A DNA stretch of 64,000 nt from Nonomuraea corallina (GTDB lineage Bacteria; Actinomycetota; Actinomycetes; Streptosporangiales; Streptosporangiaceae): contig NZ_JAPNNL010000004.1 in assembly GCF_027620315.1 (NCBI RefSeq), positions 1-64,000 of the forward strand. Reading direction: 5' to 3'. The translations under genes and the position numbers were made by a program. Of this stretch, positions 1 to 10,425 are shown in pieces (within the stretch, counting starts at the first letter, position 1; every line of letters begins with the position of its first letter). Below the pieces are notes generated by a model, which was given only the letters and a program-made list of their open reading frames with translations, did no database searches and was not told the DNA's origin.

Positions 1-1005
1 GCGCGCCCGCAGGGGGTTCTTCGCCCGCTGGTCAGGATCGCCGGGCTGCTCGCCTTCAATGTGCGGGTCGCGGCCCGGGTCCTGCGTGGCGGGCGTTCCG
101 GGGCGGTCGTGGCGGTGCACGACTGGATGGGGTGCCTCGCCGGGATCCTGTGCCGGCTGCTCGGCCGCATGCCGGTGGTGTTCCACGTGCACACCTGCGA
201 GCACAACACCGCGCCCGGCGCGCGCCGTACCGCCGTGACCGCCGGCATCACCGCGCTGGAGGACGCGCAGGCCCGGCTGGCCGACCTGGTCGTGGTGCCC
301 AGCGCGAGCATGCGCGACCAACTCGTGGCGCGCGGCTGGCCGTCCGGCCGGATGCGGGTCGTGCCGCACGGCTTCGAGGACCCGGAGCTGGTGCGGCTGG
401 CCGGGCTCTCCCCCGCCGACCGCGACCGGCTCCGCGCGCGGGTGCGGGCCCGCTACCTGCCGGGCGGCGCCGGGCGGCTGGTCGTCTTCGCCGGGCGGCT
501 GGCGCCGCACAAGGGCGCGCACACCCTGATCAGAGCGGCGCGGTCACTGCTCCGCGACGGTGACGAGCTGCGGGTCGTGCTCATCGGCAGCGGCGACCAC
601 GCCGAGGTGACACGGCTGATCGAACGGGAGGGCGTCACCGGGCACGTGGTCGCCGACTGCCGGTTCCTCGACCCGCCCGAGGTGTTCGCGCACTTCCTGG
701 CCGCCGACGTGTGCGCCTTCCCCTCCACGTACGAGCCGTTCGGGCTGGTCGCGATCGAGGCGATGGCGCTGGGCCGGCCGGTCGTGGTGGGGCCGGGCTA
801 CTCGCCGGAGGTGGCCGGGGACGGGGCGGTGCGCTGCCGTACCGGCTCGCCGGAGGAGCTGGCCGCGGCGCTGTCCCGCTGCCTGGACGACCCCGGGCAC
901 GCCGCCGGGCTGGCCCGGCGCGGCGCCGCGCACGTCCGCGCCCGCTACTCCTGGGCGCGTACGGCCGAGAGCACGCTCGCCGCGTACGCGGAGGTGGCCC
1001 GGTGA
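1..1005 (+). CDS. Glycosyltransferase family 4 (5' truncated by window)
   Basis: Probable retaining GT-B sugar transferase acting at the cytoplasmic face in polysaccharide or glycolipid assembly. The frame is open from base 1, so the true start is outside the window; the GTG at 61 would remove N-terminal fold. The donor-binding half is clear: VVFAGRLAPHKGAHTL near residue 145 (counting from 61) and the GT4 acidic signature FPSTYEPFGLVAIEAMALG near 220-240. The stop overlaps the GTG of the flippase gene (GTGA), so the two are translationally coupled. The third gene (2270-3508) is a paralogue with the same VVFHVHT and EPFGLVA motifs. Donor and acceptor cannot be read from sequence. Confidence 0.9.
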   Translation, partial: ARPQGVLRPLVRIAGLLAFNVRVAARVLRGGRSGAVVAVHDWMGCLAGILCRLLGRMPVVFHVHTCEHNTAPGARRTAVTAGITALEDAQARLADLVVVPSASMRDQLVARGWPSGRMRVVPHGFEDPELVRLAGLSPADRDRLRARVRARYLPGGAGRLVVFAGRLAPHKGAHTLIRAARSLLRDGDELRVVLIGSGDHAEVTRLIEREGVTGHVVADCRFLDPPEVFAHFLAADVCAFPSTYEPFGLVAIEAMALGRPVVVGPGYSPEVAGDGAVRCRTGSPEELAAALSRCLDDPGHAAGLARRGAAHVRARYSWARTAESTLAAYAEVAR

Positions 1006-2273
1006 CGTCCGGCTCGATCCGCGACCGGGCGGCGCGGCTGCTCGGCGGCCGGGGCTGGGCGGTGTGGCCCACCCTGGGAGGCATCGCGGCCAGCGGCACC
1101 GCGGCGGCGACCACGCTCGTCATCGCCTGGGGGATCGGCGCGGCGGCGTTCGGCCGGTTCACCCTGGTGCTGACGATCGCGCTGATCCTGACCGTCGGCA
1201 TGCTGCTGAACCTGAACTACGTCATGTTCCAGGAGCTGCCGAGAGCCGACCCCGCGGACCGGCCGGCGCTGGTGACGACGGCGCTGTTCACCACGCTGGC
1301 GCTGGGCGGCGGCCTGGTCGCGGCCGGTCTGGCGGCCTCCCCGGTGCTCACGCGCCTGATCGGCGTCGACGTCCGCACGCTCTGCTTCGCGCTGGCGCTC
1401 GCCCTGTCGATGACCGTCAACCAGCTGACCGAGAGCTTCCTGCGCGGCCTGAAGAAGTTCGCGTTCGTGGCCGGGCTCAAACTCGCCGTCGCCGCTGTCT
1501 ACCTGGCCGCGGCGGCCTACTGCCTGCTCGTCGCCGGCATCCGGGACGCCGAGGTCTACCTGGCCGCGCTCATCGTCACGAACGTCGTCTTCGCCCTCGT
1601 GGCCGTCGCCGGCTTCGACGTCGTCCCCCGGTCCTGGTCGGCGTCGCTGGCCCGCTCGCTGCTGCGGCACGGCGCGTACATGAGCGTCATCGCCGCCTTC
1701 ACCGCCGTGCTGTTCGGGGTGGACGTGATCTTCCTGAACCACTGGGCGTCCGACAGCGACGTCGGCGTGTACTCCATCTACAACGGCTTCCCGAAGCGGC
1801 TGCTCGGCGTGGTGTTCACCGAGGGGATCGGGCTCGTGCTGCTGCCCGTGCTGGCGACGGCCGACAAGGTGGCGGCGCTGCGGCGGATCGGCCGCCTCGG
1901 GCCGGCGATCGCGGTGGCCACCGCGGTCTTCTCCTTCGCCGCGAGCGCGCTGTTCTTCCTGGTGCTGCGCGCGGAGTACCCGTACGAGCCCGGGCTGATG
2001 GCGCTGTCGGCGGTGGGGATCGGCGTCCACACGGTGTTCAACCTCTACCTCTTCGCCCTGTCGATGGACGGGGTGCGGGGCGCGAAGGTGCTCATCGCCT
2101 GTCTCGCCGTCGGGTCGCCCGCCGCGCTCGCCTGCCAGGCGGCGCTCATCTCCTGGCACGGGCTGACCGGGGGCCTGGTCGCCTTCGCCCTGACCAACCT
2201 CGTCCTCGTCGCCGTCGTGGCCGCAGCCTCGGCCCGGGTGTACCGATCGCAGACTTCGGAGGTCGAACGGTGA
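1002..2273 (+). CDS. Polysaccharide flippase, Wzx/MATE-like membrane protein
   Basis: Integral membrane protein of 423 residues, expected to flip lipid-linked glycans or a related amphipathic substrate. The sequence is an almost unbroken series of hydrophobic helices (about 12 segments) with short charged loops, the length and pattern of the Wzx/RfbX/MVF superfamily. The GTG at 1002 overlaps the preceding stop and places the first hydrophobic helix about 25 residues in; upstream in-frame codons belong to the glycosyltransferase gene. It sits between two GT4 enzymes with 4-bp overlaps on both sides, supporting a single export/assembly operon. No substrate-specific residues are assignable. Confidence 0.85.
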   Translation: MTSGSIRDRAARLLGGRGWAVWPTLGGIAASGTAAATTLVIAWGIGAAAFGRFTLVLTIALILTVGMLLNLNYVMFQELPRADPADRPALVTTALFTTLALGGGLVAAGLAASPVLTRLIGVDVRTLCFALALALSMTVNQLTESFLRGLKKFAFVAGLKLAVAAVYLAAAAYCLLVAGIRDAEVYLAALIVTNVVFALVAVAGFDVVPRSWSASLARSLLRHGAYMSVIAAFTAVLFGVDVIFLNHWASDSDVGVYSIYNGFPKRLLGVVFTEGIGLVLLPVLATADKVAALRRIGRLGPAIAVATAVFSFAASALFFLVLRAEYPYEPGLMALSAVGIGVHTVFNLYLFALSMDGVRGAKVLIACLAVGSPAALACQAALISWHGLTGGLVAFALTNLVLVAVVAAASARVYRSQTSEVER

Positions 2274-3508
2274 GAGTCGCCTGCGTCATCAACCAGTTCC
2301 CGCCCAACATCACCGCCGGCCTCGGCCGCTACGTCGAGGAGATCACGCCGCACCTGGCGGGCGAGCTCCGGCTGGCCGTGTTCACGCTGAACGACGGTCA
2401 CCTGCCGGCGCACGAGCGGCGCGACGGCGTCACCGTCCACCGGCCGCTGGGCCGCGTGCTCGGCGCGATCAGCCGCCGCCGCAGGCTCAACCGCACGCGC
2501 CGGGCCGAGTTCGTGCTGCTGGCGGTGAACGTCGTGGTGAGCAACTGGCGGTACTTCCTGCGGCTGCTGCGGCTGCCGCGCGGTGAACGGCCCGATCTGG
2601 TCGCCGTGCACGACTCGACGAACTTCCTGACCGCGCTGCTGTGCCATTACGCGCTGCGGCTGCCGGTCGTCTTCCACGTCCACACCACCGAGTACGGCGT
2701 CGCCCCGCAGCGCAGCATCACCGACCCGCTCGGCGTGTTCCCCGCCCTCGAGCGGTGGCTGGCGCGGATCTCCCGCCGGGTCGTGGTCGCCACCCCGGAG
2801 GTGCGCGACCAGCTCGCCGCCGCCGGCTGGGGCCGGGAGAAGATCGACGTGGTCTGCCTGGGCGGCACGTTCGAACGGCGGCTCGCCGGATGCGACCGGG
2901 CCGCGCTGCGCTCCGGCGCCGCCGCGCTCCGCACCGGGCTCGGCCTCTCCGACGACGACCAGGTCCTGCTCTTCGTCGGCCGCATCGAACCGCAGAAGGG
3001 CGTCTACCAGCTGCTGGAGGCGATGGAGAAGATCGCCGTCGCGCTCCCCCGGCTCCGGTTGGTGATCGTCGGCGAGGGGGACGAGGCCGGGGTCGCGAGG
3101 ATCGTGGCGAACGCCGGACTCGAAGGGCGCGTCCTGACCTCCGGCGGGTTCGTCGACGGCCAGGAGCTGCTGGAGTACTACGAGATGGCCGACCTCTGCG
3201 TCTTCCCGTCGCTCTTCGAGCCGTTCGGCCTGGTGGCGACCGAGGCGATGGCCCTGGCCAAGCCGACGATCCTGGGCGACGGGTTCTCCCAGATCTTCCT
3301 CGGCGACCCCGCCGAGCCCGCCGTGCGGTACGCGCGGGCCGCCGATCCCGGGTCCATCGCCGACGCCGTGATCGGTCTCATGGAGGACCCGGCGGCCCGC
3401 CGCGCCCTGGCGCGGAACGGGGAGCGGTTCGTCCGGGAGCGGCTGAGCTGGTCCAGGGCGGCGGAGGAGACGATCGCGGTCTACCGGGCCGCGCTCACCC
3501 AGCGGTGA
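2270..3508 (+). CDS. Glycosyltransferase family 4
   Basis: GT-B glycosyltransferase of 412 residues. The N-terminal acceptor domain starts RVACVINQFPPNITAGLGRY, the usual glycine-rich GT4 opening, and contains VVFHVHTTEYG near 140. The donor domain carries LLFVGRIEPQKGVYQLLEAM near 235 and the E-x7-E motif in FPSLFEPFGLVATEAMALAK near 310-330. The GTG at 2270 overlaps the flippase stop (GTGA). It is the last gene of the forward operon; the next gene is convergent, 52 bp away. It is clearly paralogous to the enzyme at 1-1005, so the two probably add consecutive sugars. Confidence 0.92.
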   Translation: MRVACVINQFPPNITAGLGRYVEEITPHLAGELRLAVFTLNDGHLPAHERRDGVTVHRPLGRVLGAISRRRRLNRTRRAEFVLLAVNVVVSNWRYFLRLLRLPRGERPDLVAVHDSTNFLTALLCHYALRLPVVFHVHTTEYGVAPQRSITDPLGVFPALERWLARISRRVVVATPEVRDQLAAAGWGREKIDVVCLGGTFERRLAGCDRAALRSGAAALRTGLGLSDDDQVLLFVGRIEPQKGVYQLLEAMEKIAVALPRLRLVIVGEGDEAGVARIVANAGLEGRVLTSGGFVDGQELLEYYEMADLCVFPSLFEPFGLVATEAMALAKPTILGDGFSQIFLGDPAEPAVRYARAADPGSIADAVIGLMEDPAARRALARNGERFVRERLSWSRAAEETIAVYRAALTQR

Positions 3509-3560
3509 CCCTGCGTCCCGGCCGCGCTCGTCGGGCGGCGGGTGCGGCGTCGGGGGGCTT

Positions 3561-5936
3561 CTACCGGTGTCGCCTTCGCTTCGATCCCGGGTGGCGGGCG
3601 GCGGGCTCGCGGCCGGGCGGCTGGTGGATCTGCCCGTCCGCCGGCGGGTGCGGCGGGTTGGGCCGGGCGATGGCCTCCTGGTCCAGCCGCAGTTCGTCGC
3701 CGTGGTGGGTCAGCGTGATCGGCGGGCCCTGCAGCAGTTCGTAGGTGGTCGCCTCGTCCGTGGCGGTGACGCTCAGCAGGCTGCCGCGGTAGCGCAACCG
3801 GAAGGTGAGCCGGGTGATGTTCGCCGGCAGCCTCGGGGCGAACCCCAGCCGCCCCTGGCCGGCGCGCATCCCGCCGAACCCCGTCACCAGGACGATCCAC
3901 GCCCCCGCCAGCGAGGCCATGTGGACCCCGTCGACGGTGTTCTTCTCCAGGTCCTTCAGGTCCATCAGGGCCGCCTCGCCGAGATAGCGGTAGGCGAGGT
4001 CGAGGTGCCCCACCTCGGCGGCGATCACCGCCTGGGTGCAGGCCGACAGGGACGAGTCCCGGACCGTCAGTGGCTCGTAGTAGGCGAAGTTCCGCGCCTT
4101 GTGCTCCGGGGTGAAGGCGTCGCCGCGCAGGTGCATCGCGAGGACCAGGTCGGCCTGTTTGACGACCTGCCGGCGGTAGAGGTCGAAGTAGGGGAAGTGC
4201 AGGAGCAGCGGGTACTGGTCGGGCTTGGTGGCGGCGAAGTCCCACGGCGCGTGCTGGGTGAACGCCTCGTGCTGCGGATGCACCCCCAGGTCCTCGTCGT
4301 ACGGGACGGACATCGCGGCCGCGGCCTCCCGCCAGGCGGTGATCTCCTCGGCGGTGACGCCGAGCCGCCCGGCGTCGTCGGGATAGCGCGCGGCGGTGTC
4401 GGCCGCCACGCGCAGGTTCTGCTGGGCCATCAGGTTGGTGTAGACGTTGTTGTCGACGACGGCGCTGTACTCGTCGGGGCCGGTGACCCCGTCGATGCGG
4501 AACCCTCCGGCCGGGTCGTGATGGCCGAGTGCCTGCCACAGCCGGGCCGTGCCGACCAGCAGCGGCAGGCCGCTCTCCCGTTCGAACGCCGTGTCGCCGG
4601 TGGCGTCGACGTACTGGGCGACCGCGTGCGCGATGTCGGCGTTGACGTGGAAGGCCGCGGTCCCGGCCGGCCAGTAGCCGGAGCACTCCTCACCGTGGAT
4701 GGTCCGCCACGGGAAGGCGGTGCCGTGCAGCCCGAGCTGGGTGGCGCGGGCCCGCGCCAGCGGGATGATGGACCGGCGCCACGCCAGCGCGTCGGCGACG
4801 GCCCGCGGATAGGCGTGGGTGAGCACCGGCAGGACGAAGATCTCGGTGTCCCAGAACGCGTGCCCGTCGTACCCCGAGCCGGTCAGCCCCTTGGCCGGTA
4901 TGGGGCGTTCCTCCAGCCGCGCGGCCGACTGCAGCAGGTGGAACAGCCCGAACCGGACGGCCTGCTGCACCTCGGGGTCGCCTTCCACCTCGACGTCCGC
5001 GCCGTTCCAGAAGTCGTCGAGGAAGCGTCGCTGGTCCGCGCACAGACCGTCCCACCCGGCCAGCCTGGCGGCGGCGAGCGCCGCGACGACCTGGTCGTGC
5101 GTGGCGGCCCGCGAACGCCGCACCGACCACCCGTAGGAGAAGAACTTGACCAGTTTGAGCGGCCGTCCGGGGACGAGGTTCGTGGCGACGGTGATCCGGC
5201 TGACGTCGCCGCTGCCGTCGGCGTCGACCAGGGTGCCGTCCGGCCCGTCGATCTCGTGGCTCATGCCGGCGGCCACCCGGATCCCGCTGACCCGGGTGCG
5301 GTGCACCATGATGGCCGGGCCGTCCTTGTTCGGGACGTTCTCCTCCAGCACCAGCGGCGACCGCAGCGGCGCGGCCTCCCTCGGGTCGTGGCCCGCGGTC
5401 TCGTCGGTCTCGTTCGCCACCAGCTCCGACTGCACGACGACGCGCAGCGGCTCGTCGACCGCCTCGACCTCGTACCGGATCGCGGCGACCGCGCGGTGGG
5501 TGAAGGACACCAGCCGGGTGGAGGTGACCCGTACCCGGGTGCCGGTCGGCGAGCTCCACAGGACGGTGCGCGTCAGGGTGCCGGCGCGCAGGTCGAGGAC
5601 CCGTTCGTGCTCGTGCACCGTGCCGTAGCGCACGTCGAAGGGCTCGTCGTTGACCAGCAGCCGGATCACCTTGCCGTTGGTCACGTTCACGACCGTCTGC
5701 CCGGACTCGGGGTAGCCGTAGCCGGCCTCCGCGTACGGCAGCGGTCTCTGCTCGTACACCCCGTTGAGGTAGGTGCCGGGCTCACCGTGCGGCTCGCCCT
5801 CGTCCAGGTTGCCGCGCAGGCCGATGTGCCCGTTGGACAGCGCGAACACCGACTCGCTCTGCGCCAGCACCGCCAGGTCCAGCCGGTGCTCCCGCACCGA
5901 CCACGGCTCGACCGCGAACGCGGGATGCCGGATCAT
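3561..5936 (-). CDS. Glycoside hydrolase family 65 disaccharide phosphorylase
   Basis: Predicted inverting phosphorylase that splits an alpha-glucosyl disaccharide (maltose, trehalose, kojibiose or nigerose type) with phosphate to beta-glucose 1-phosphate and glucose. The 791 residues match full GH65 length: N-terminal super-sandwich, an (alpha/alpha)6 barrel and a C-terminal sheet. The catalytic glutamate lies in [19 protein letters not shown] and the phosphate site in [26 protein letters not shown] is also a strong family signature. The last 35 residues are Pro/Arg-rich and probably not conserved. It overlaps the HAD phosphatase-fold gene by 4 bp (ATGA); together they convert disaccharide to glucose 6-phosphate. 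Substrate specificity is not decidable here. Confidence 0.93.
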   Translation of the reverse strand: MIRHPAFAVEPWSVREHRLDLAVLAQSESVFALSNGHIGLRGNLDEGEPHGEPGTYLNGVYEQRPLPYAEAGYGYPESGQTVVNVTNGKVIRLLVNDEPFDVRYGTVHEHERVLDLRAGTLTRTVLWSSPTGTRVRVTSTRLVSFTHRAVAAIRYEVEAVDEPLRVVVQSELVANETDETAGHDPREAAPLRSPLVLEENVPNKDGPAIMVHRTRVSGIRVAAGMSHEIDGPDGTLVDADGSGDVSRITVATNLVPGRPLKLVKFFSYGWSVRRSRAATHDQVVAALAAARLAGWDGLCADQRRFLDDFWNGADVEVEGDPEVQQAVRFGLFHLLQSAARLEERPIPAKGLTGSGYDGHAFWDTEIFVLPVLTHAYPRAVADALAWRRSIIPLARARATQLGLHGTAFPWRTIHGEECSGYWPAGTAAFHVNADIAHAVAQYVDATGDTAFERESGLPLLVGTARLWQALGHHDPAGGFRIDGVTGPDEYSAVVDNNVYTNLMAQQNLRVAADTAARYPDDAGRLGVTAEEITAWREAAAAMSVPYDEDLGVHPQHEAFTQHAPWDFAATKPDQYPLLLHFPYFDLYRRQVVKQADLVLAMHLRGDAFTPEHKARNFAYYEPLTVRDSSLSACTQAVIAAEVGHLDLAYRYLGEAALMDLKDLEKNTVDGVHMASLAGAWIVLVTGFGGMRAGQGRLGFAPRLPANITRLTFRLRYRGSLLSVTATDEATTYELLQGPPITLTHHGDELRLDQEAIARPNPPHPPADGQIHQPPGREPAARHPGSKRRRHR

Positions 5937-6685
5937 CGCCTGCCTCCCGGTCCCAGCAGGTCGGCCAGGTCGTCGACGACGACGTCGGCGCCGTGCTCGC
6001 GCAGCGCGTCGGCCTGTCCCACCCGGTCGACGCCGACGACGAAGCCGAAGCCTCCGGCCCGCCCGGCCGCCACTCCCGCCAGCGCGTCCTCGAACACCGC
6101 CGCCTGCGACGGCTTCAGCCCCAGCGCCTCGGCGCCCGCCACGTACATGTCCGGGGCGGGTTTGCCCGCCAGGTGCCGATCGCGGGCGACCACGCCGTCG
6201 ATCCGCGCCTCGAAGTGGCCGGCGATCCCGGCGGCGGCCAGGACGTGCGCGGCGTTGGCGCTCGACGACACCACCGCCCTGCGCAGGCCCGCGCCCTCGA
6301 CGGCCTCCACGTAGCGGACGGAGCCGGGGAACACCTCCACGCCGTCCCGGTCGAGTATGGCCTGCACCAGGGCGTTCTTCCGGTTGCTCAGCCCGTACAG
6401 GGTCTGTGCGTCCTGCGGGTCGTCCGGCTTCCCCTCAGGGAGGCTGATCCCGCGCGCCCGCAGGAAGCTCCGGGTCCCGTCCAGCCGTTTCTTGCCGTCG
6501 ACGTAACGGTCGTAGTCGGCGACCGCGTCGAACGGCACGAAGGGAGTGCCGGTGCGCTCGGCCCGGTCGCGCAGGAAGTCGTCGAACATCGACTTCCACG
6601 CGGCGGCGTGCACGGTCGCGGTGCGGGTGAGCACGCCGTCCATGTCGAACAGGCACCCGCGCACCCCGTCAGGCATCCCCAGCAT
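5933..6685 (-). CDS. HAD-superfamily beta-phosphoglucomutase-like protein
   Basis: Cytosolic HAD enzyme of 250 residues. Motif I is [10 protein letters not shown] near residue 14 (nucleophile and acid/base aspartates), motif II is VVSSSANA near 145, and the late motif is [14 protein letters not shown] near 205. The long cap insertion (about 25-100) is typical of beta-phosphoglucomutase relatives. It is first in an operon with the GH65 phosphorylase, whose start overlaps its stop by 4 bp. That pairing is well known and supports conversion of beta-glucose 1-phosphate to glucose 6-phosphate rather than simple phosphatase activity. Confidence 0.87.
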   Translation of the reverse strand: MLGMPDGVRGCLFDMDGVLTRTATVHAAAWKSMFDDFLRDRAERTGTPFVPFDAVADYDRYVDGKKRLDGTRSFLRARGISLPEGKPDDPQDAQTLYGLSNRKNALVQAILDRDGVEVFPGSVRYVEAVEGAGLRRAVVSSSANAAHVLAAAGIAGHFEARIDGVVARDRHLAGKPAPDMYVAGAEALGLKPSQAAVFEDALAGVAAGRAGGFGFVVGVDRVGQADALREHGADVVVDDLADLLGPGGRR

Positions 6686-6806
6686 CGATCCCCCCGATCA
6701 GCCGGTCCCACCTGCACCTACCCCGTCTGCCGCTCTTGTCACCGGGCGGGCGCCGATGCCGGAACGCGGACGGCGGCGCGATCCGGGGTCGCGCCGCCGT
6801 CGCCGG

Positions 6807-8456
<1,650 letters not shown>

Positions 8457-8499
8457 CTAGACCCGATCTCGCACCGTCACGACGTCGCGCGTCTCGCCG

Positions 8500-8787
8500 T
8501 CAGGGGCGGTTGTCCTTCCCGTCGAGCCACAGGGTGTCCGATTCGTCGCGGTGAGTCCCGGAGCTGCCGACGTGCTTGGCGTCGATCTTCGGGCCCTTCT
8601 TGATCACGTGGACCAGCGCCATCGCGTGACCGCGGCCGAGGCCGTAGTCCTGCTTGAGCCATTCCACGATGGGACCCGCCTTCACGGACGGGTCGTCGAA
8701 CCCGCGCTCCTTGGCGAGGCCGATGAACTGCCGGGGCGTCAGCCCGGTCTTGTCCTCGATGTTGTCCAAGTACGCCTGGAAGGACAT
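8500..8787 (-). CDS. DUF4287 domain protein
   Basis: Small 95-residue soluble protein. The first 70 residues (SFQAYLDNIEDKTGLTPRQF, then GLGRGHAMALVHVI) match the DUF4287 pattern, a helical domain often carried by conserved actinobacterial proteins of unknown function. The ATG at 8787 is chosen because GGAG lies 8 bases upstream and the family begins right here; the open frame continues further upstream without homology. It is divergent from the XRE regulator at 8897 with 109 bp between them. No enzymatic motif is visible. Confidence 0.85.
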   Translation of the reverse strand: MSFQAYLDNIEDKTGLTPRQFIGLAKERGFDDPSVKAGPIVEWLKQDYGLGRGHAMALVHVIKKGPKIDAKHVGSSGTHRDESDTLWLDGKDNRP

Positions 8788-8891
8788 GTGGTTCTCCTTG
8801 CCGATCATGGAACGGGACGCGCGCGTCGTACGCGACGGCCTGCGTTCATCTTGGTGACGGCGCCACCCGGACGCCAGAGCAAACCGAGTTC

Positions 8892-8937
8892 CCGGCATGC
8901 CGTTACCGGCGATACCGTTTCCGGCAACGCCATTGCC
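8892..8937 (+). repeat. Degenerate 15-bp direct repeat near XRE gene start
   Basis: Three units beginning CCGGC and ending CCGTTA, CCGTTT or CCATTG follow each other with a 14-15 bp period across 8892-8935. They cover the putative ATG of the XRE gene and lie in the divergent intergenic region. They could be operator half-sites, or simply encode a Pro-rich leader (PLPAIPFPATPLP) if the ATG is used. Confidence 0.45.
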
Positions 8938-9838
8938 TGTTCGAGACGGCGAGGGGGACGCTCTGAACGAGAGCCGCGAGTTGCTGGGCCGGTTCCTGCG
9001 CGAGCGCCGCGCCAGGATCACCCTCAGCCAGGCGGGGCTCCCCGCCCGGCGGGCGCGCCGGGGGAGAACCCTCACTCAGGAGGACGTCGCCTACCTCACG
9101 GGCTACTCGATCCGTACGATCAGCGCGCTGGAGCAGGGAGCCGAGCACCGGCCCACCCCCGGCCTGCTGGAGGCCATAGCGTCGGCGCTGCGGCTCAGCC
9201 AGGACGAGCGCAGCGTCCTGTGGTATCTCGCGAACGGCACCCCGCCCCCCGAGCCCGACAGCGTGACCGAGCCCGACCCGGCGCTGCACCGTCTGGTGAA
9301 CGCCCTCGAACCGCATCCCGCCTACGTGACCGACGACCTGTGGAACGTCCAGGGCCAGAACTCCGCGTTCGCCCGGTGGATCTGCGACTTCACCGCCATG
9401 CCCGCCGATCAGCGCACGATCCTGCACTGGTTCTTCCTGCACGAGCACTCCAGGCACGTCATGGTCGACTGGGAGTACGAGGCGACGGCGCTGATGTCGC
9501 TGGTCCGCGGCCGGGCGATGCGGTCGCCGCGCGGCCACGAGCTGATGGCCGTGGTGGACGACCTCCGCGAACGCAGCCCGGACGCCGAACGCATCTGGGC
9601 GGGCGGCACCGATCTGCTCGTCCAGGGCCCGTCCAGGCCGATGCTCTTCCGCGAGCCGGGCCGCACCGGCGTTCCCCGGCCGGACGACGAGGACCATCAC
9701 GTCCAGTTGACGATCACCACGCTCGCTCCGGTGCGGGAGGGCGCGGGTCATCGGCTGCTGGCCTTCCTCCTGCCTGACGGCTACCTGGCGCCCGCCGGCT
9801 CCGACGGGGTCTGCGCCGCCTGCCACCCGGCCCGCTGA
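8897..9838 (+). CDS. XRE-family regulator with MmyB-like ligand-binding domain
   Basis: Predicted DNA-binding transcription regulator, up to 313 residues. An XRE helix-turn-helix (about 50-110) includes LTQEDVAYLTGYSIRTISAL. The C-terminal half, from HPAYVTDDLWNVQGQNSAFA onward, is the PAS-like MmyB fold seen in actinobacterial XRE proteins and thought to bind a small ligand. The start is uncertain: the ATG at 8897 lies inside a degenerate repeat and has no good ribosome site; in-frame TTG at 8933 is an alternative. It ends 6 bp from the convergent sigma-factor stop. Confidence 0.85.
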   Translation: MPLPAIPFPATPLPVRDGEGDALNESRELLGRFLRERRARITLSQAGLPARRARRGRTLTQEDVAYLTGYSIRTISALEQGAEHRPTPGLLEAIASALRLSQDERSVLWYLANGTPPPEPDSVTEPDPALHRLVNALEPHPAYVTDDLWNVQGQNSAFARWICDFTAMPADQRTILHWFFLHEHSRHVMVDWEYEATALMSLVRGRAMRSPRGHELMAVVDDLRERSPDAERIWAGGTDLLVQGPSRPMLFREPGRTGVPRPDDEDHHVQLTITTLAPVREGAGHRLLAFLLPDGYLAPAGSDGVCAACHPAR

Positions 9839-9844
9839 CGCGCC

Positions 9845-10336
9845 TCACGGAGTTGCCAGCAGGGCCGACAGTCTGCGCAGGCCGCGGGACGTGCGGGCCT
9901 TGACGGTGCCGAGCGGCACCCGCAGCCGCTCGGCGATCTCGCGCTGGCTCAGGTCGCCGAAGTAGGCCAGCTCGATCGCCTGCCGCTGGGCGTGGGACAG
10001 CTCGGCCAGCGCCCTGTCGAGCCGGTCGCGGTCGGCGAGGTCGTCCACCTGGGAGCGCCCGCGTCCCGGCGGGTCGCCGGCCTCCTCCAGCGGCACCGTG
10101 ACGGGCCGGCGGGCGCGCAGGTGGTCGACGGCGCGGCGATGGGCGATGGCGAAGATCCAGGCGGCCAGGCTCCTGGACGGGTCGTACCTCTCGCGCGAGC
10201 GCCAGACGTCCGCGAAGACGACCTGCACCAGGTCCTCGACGTCCTGGGCGGGCACGAAGCGGCGCAGGTAGGAGCGCACGGCCGGGCCGTGCGCGCGGTA
10301 GCACGCGCTGAGCGATTCCTCGTCACTGATCCGCAT
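9845..10336 (-). CDS. ECF-type RNA polymerase sigma factor
   Basis: Small two-domain sigma-70 factor, 163 residues. Region 2 is at about 20-85 (DVEDLVQVVFADVW, then AAWIFAIAHRRAVDHL) and region 4 at about 105-160 (LSQREIAERLRVPLGTVKAR). The ATG at 10336 follows GAGGGG by 8 bases and is preferred over the GTG at 10351. No anti-sigma gene adjoins it. It lies downstream of the MerR/B12 regulator on the same strand (89-bp gap). In Streptomyces a light-induced ECF factor (LitS) pairs with LitR beside carotenoid genes, so the same role is plausible here but not shown. An A/T-rich stretch at 10354-10380 may hold its promoter. Confidence 0.93.
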   Translation of the reverse strand: MRISDEESLSACYRAHGPAVRSYLRRFVPAQDVEDLVQVVFADVWRSRERYDPSRSLAAWIFAIAHRRAVDHLRARRPVTVPLEEAGDPPGRGRSQVDDLADRDRLDRALAELSHAQRQAIELAYFGDLSQREIAERLRVPLGTVKARTSRGLRRLSALLATP

Positions 10337-10425
10337 GGCCCTGCCCCTCACCCGAAAAACCTATTCAAAACTTATTCATAGCCGGGCATAGGGGGATGCC
10401 ACAAGTCCTCAGGTGAAAGCCGTGC

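Noticed and set aside
945-2159. Long open minus-strand frame opposite the flippase and glycosyltransferase genes
   Set aside because: Shadow of high-GC codon bias; composition is low-complexity and the plus-strand genes are clear.
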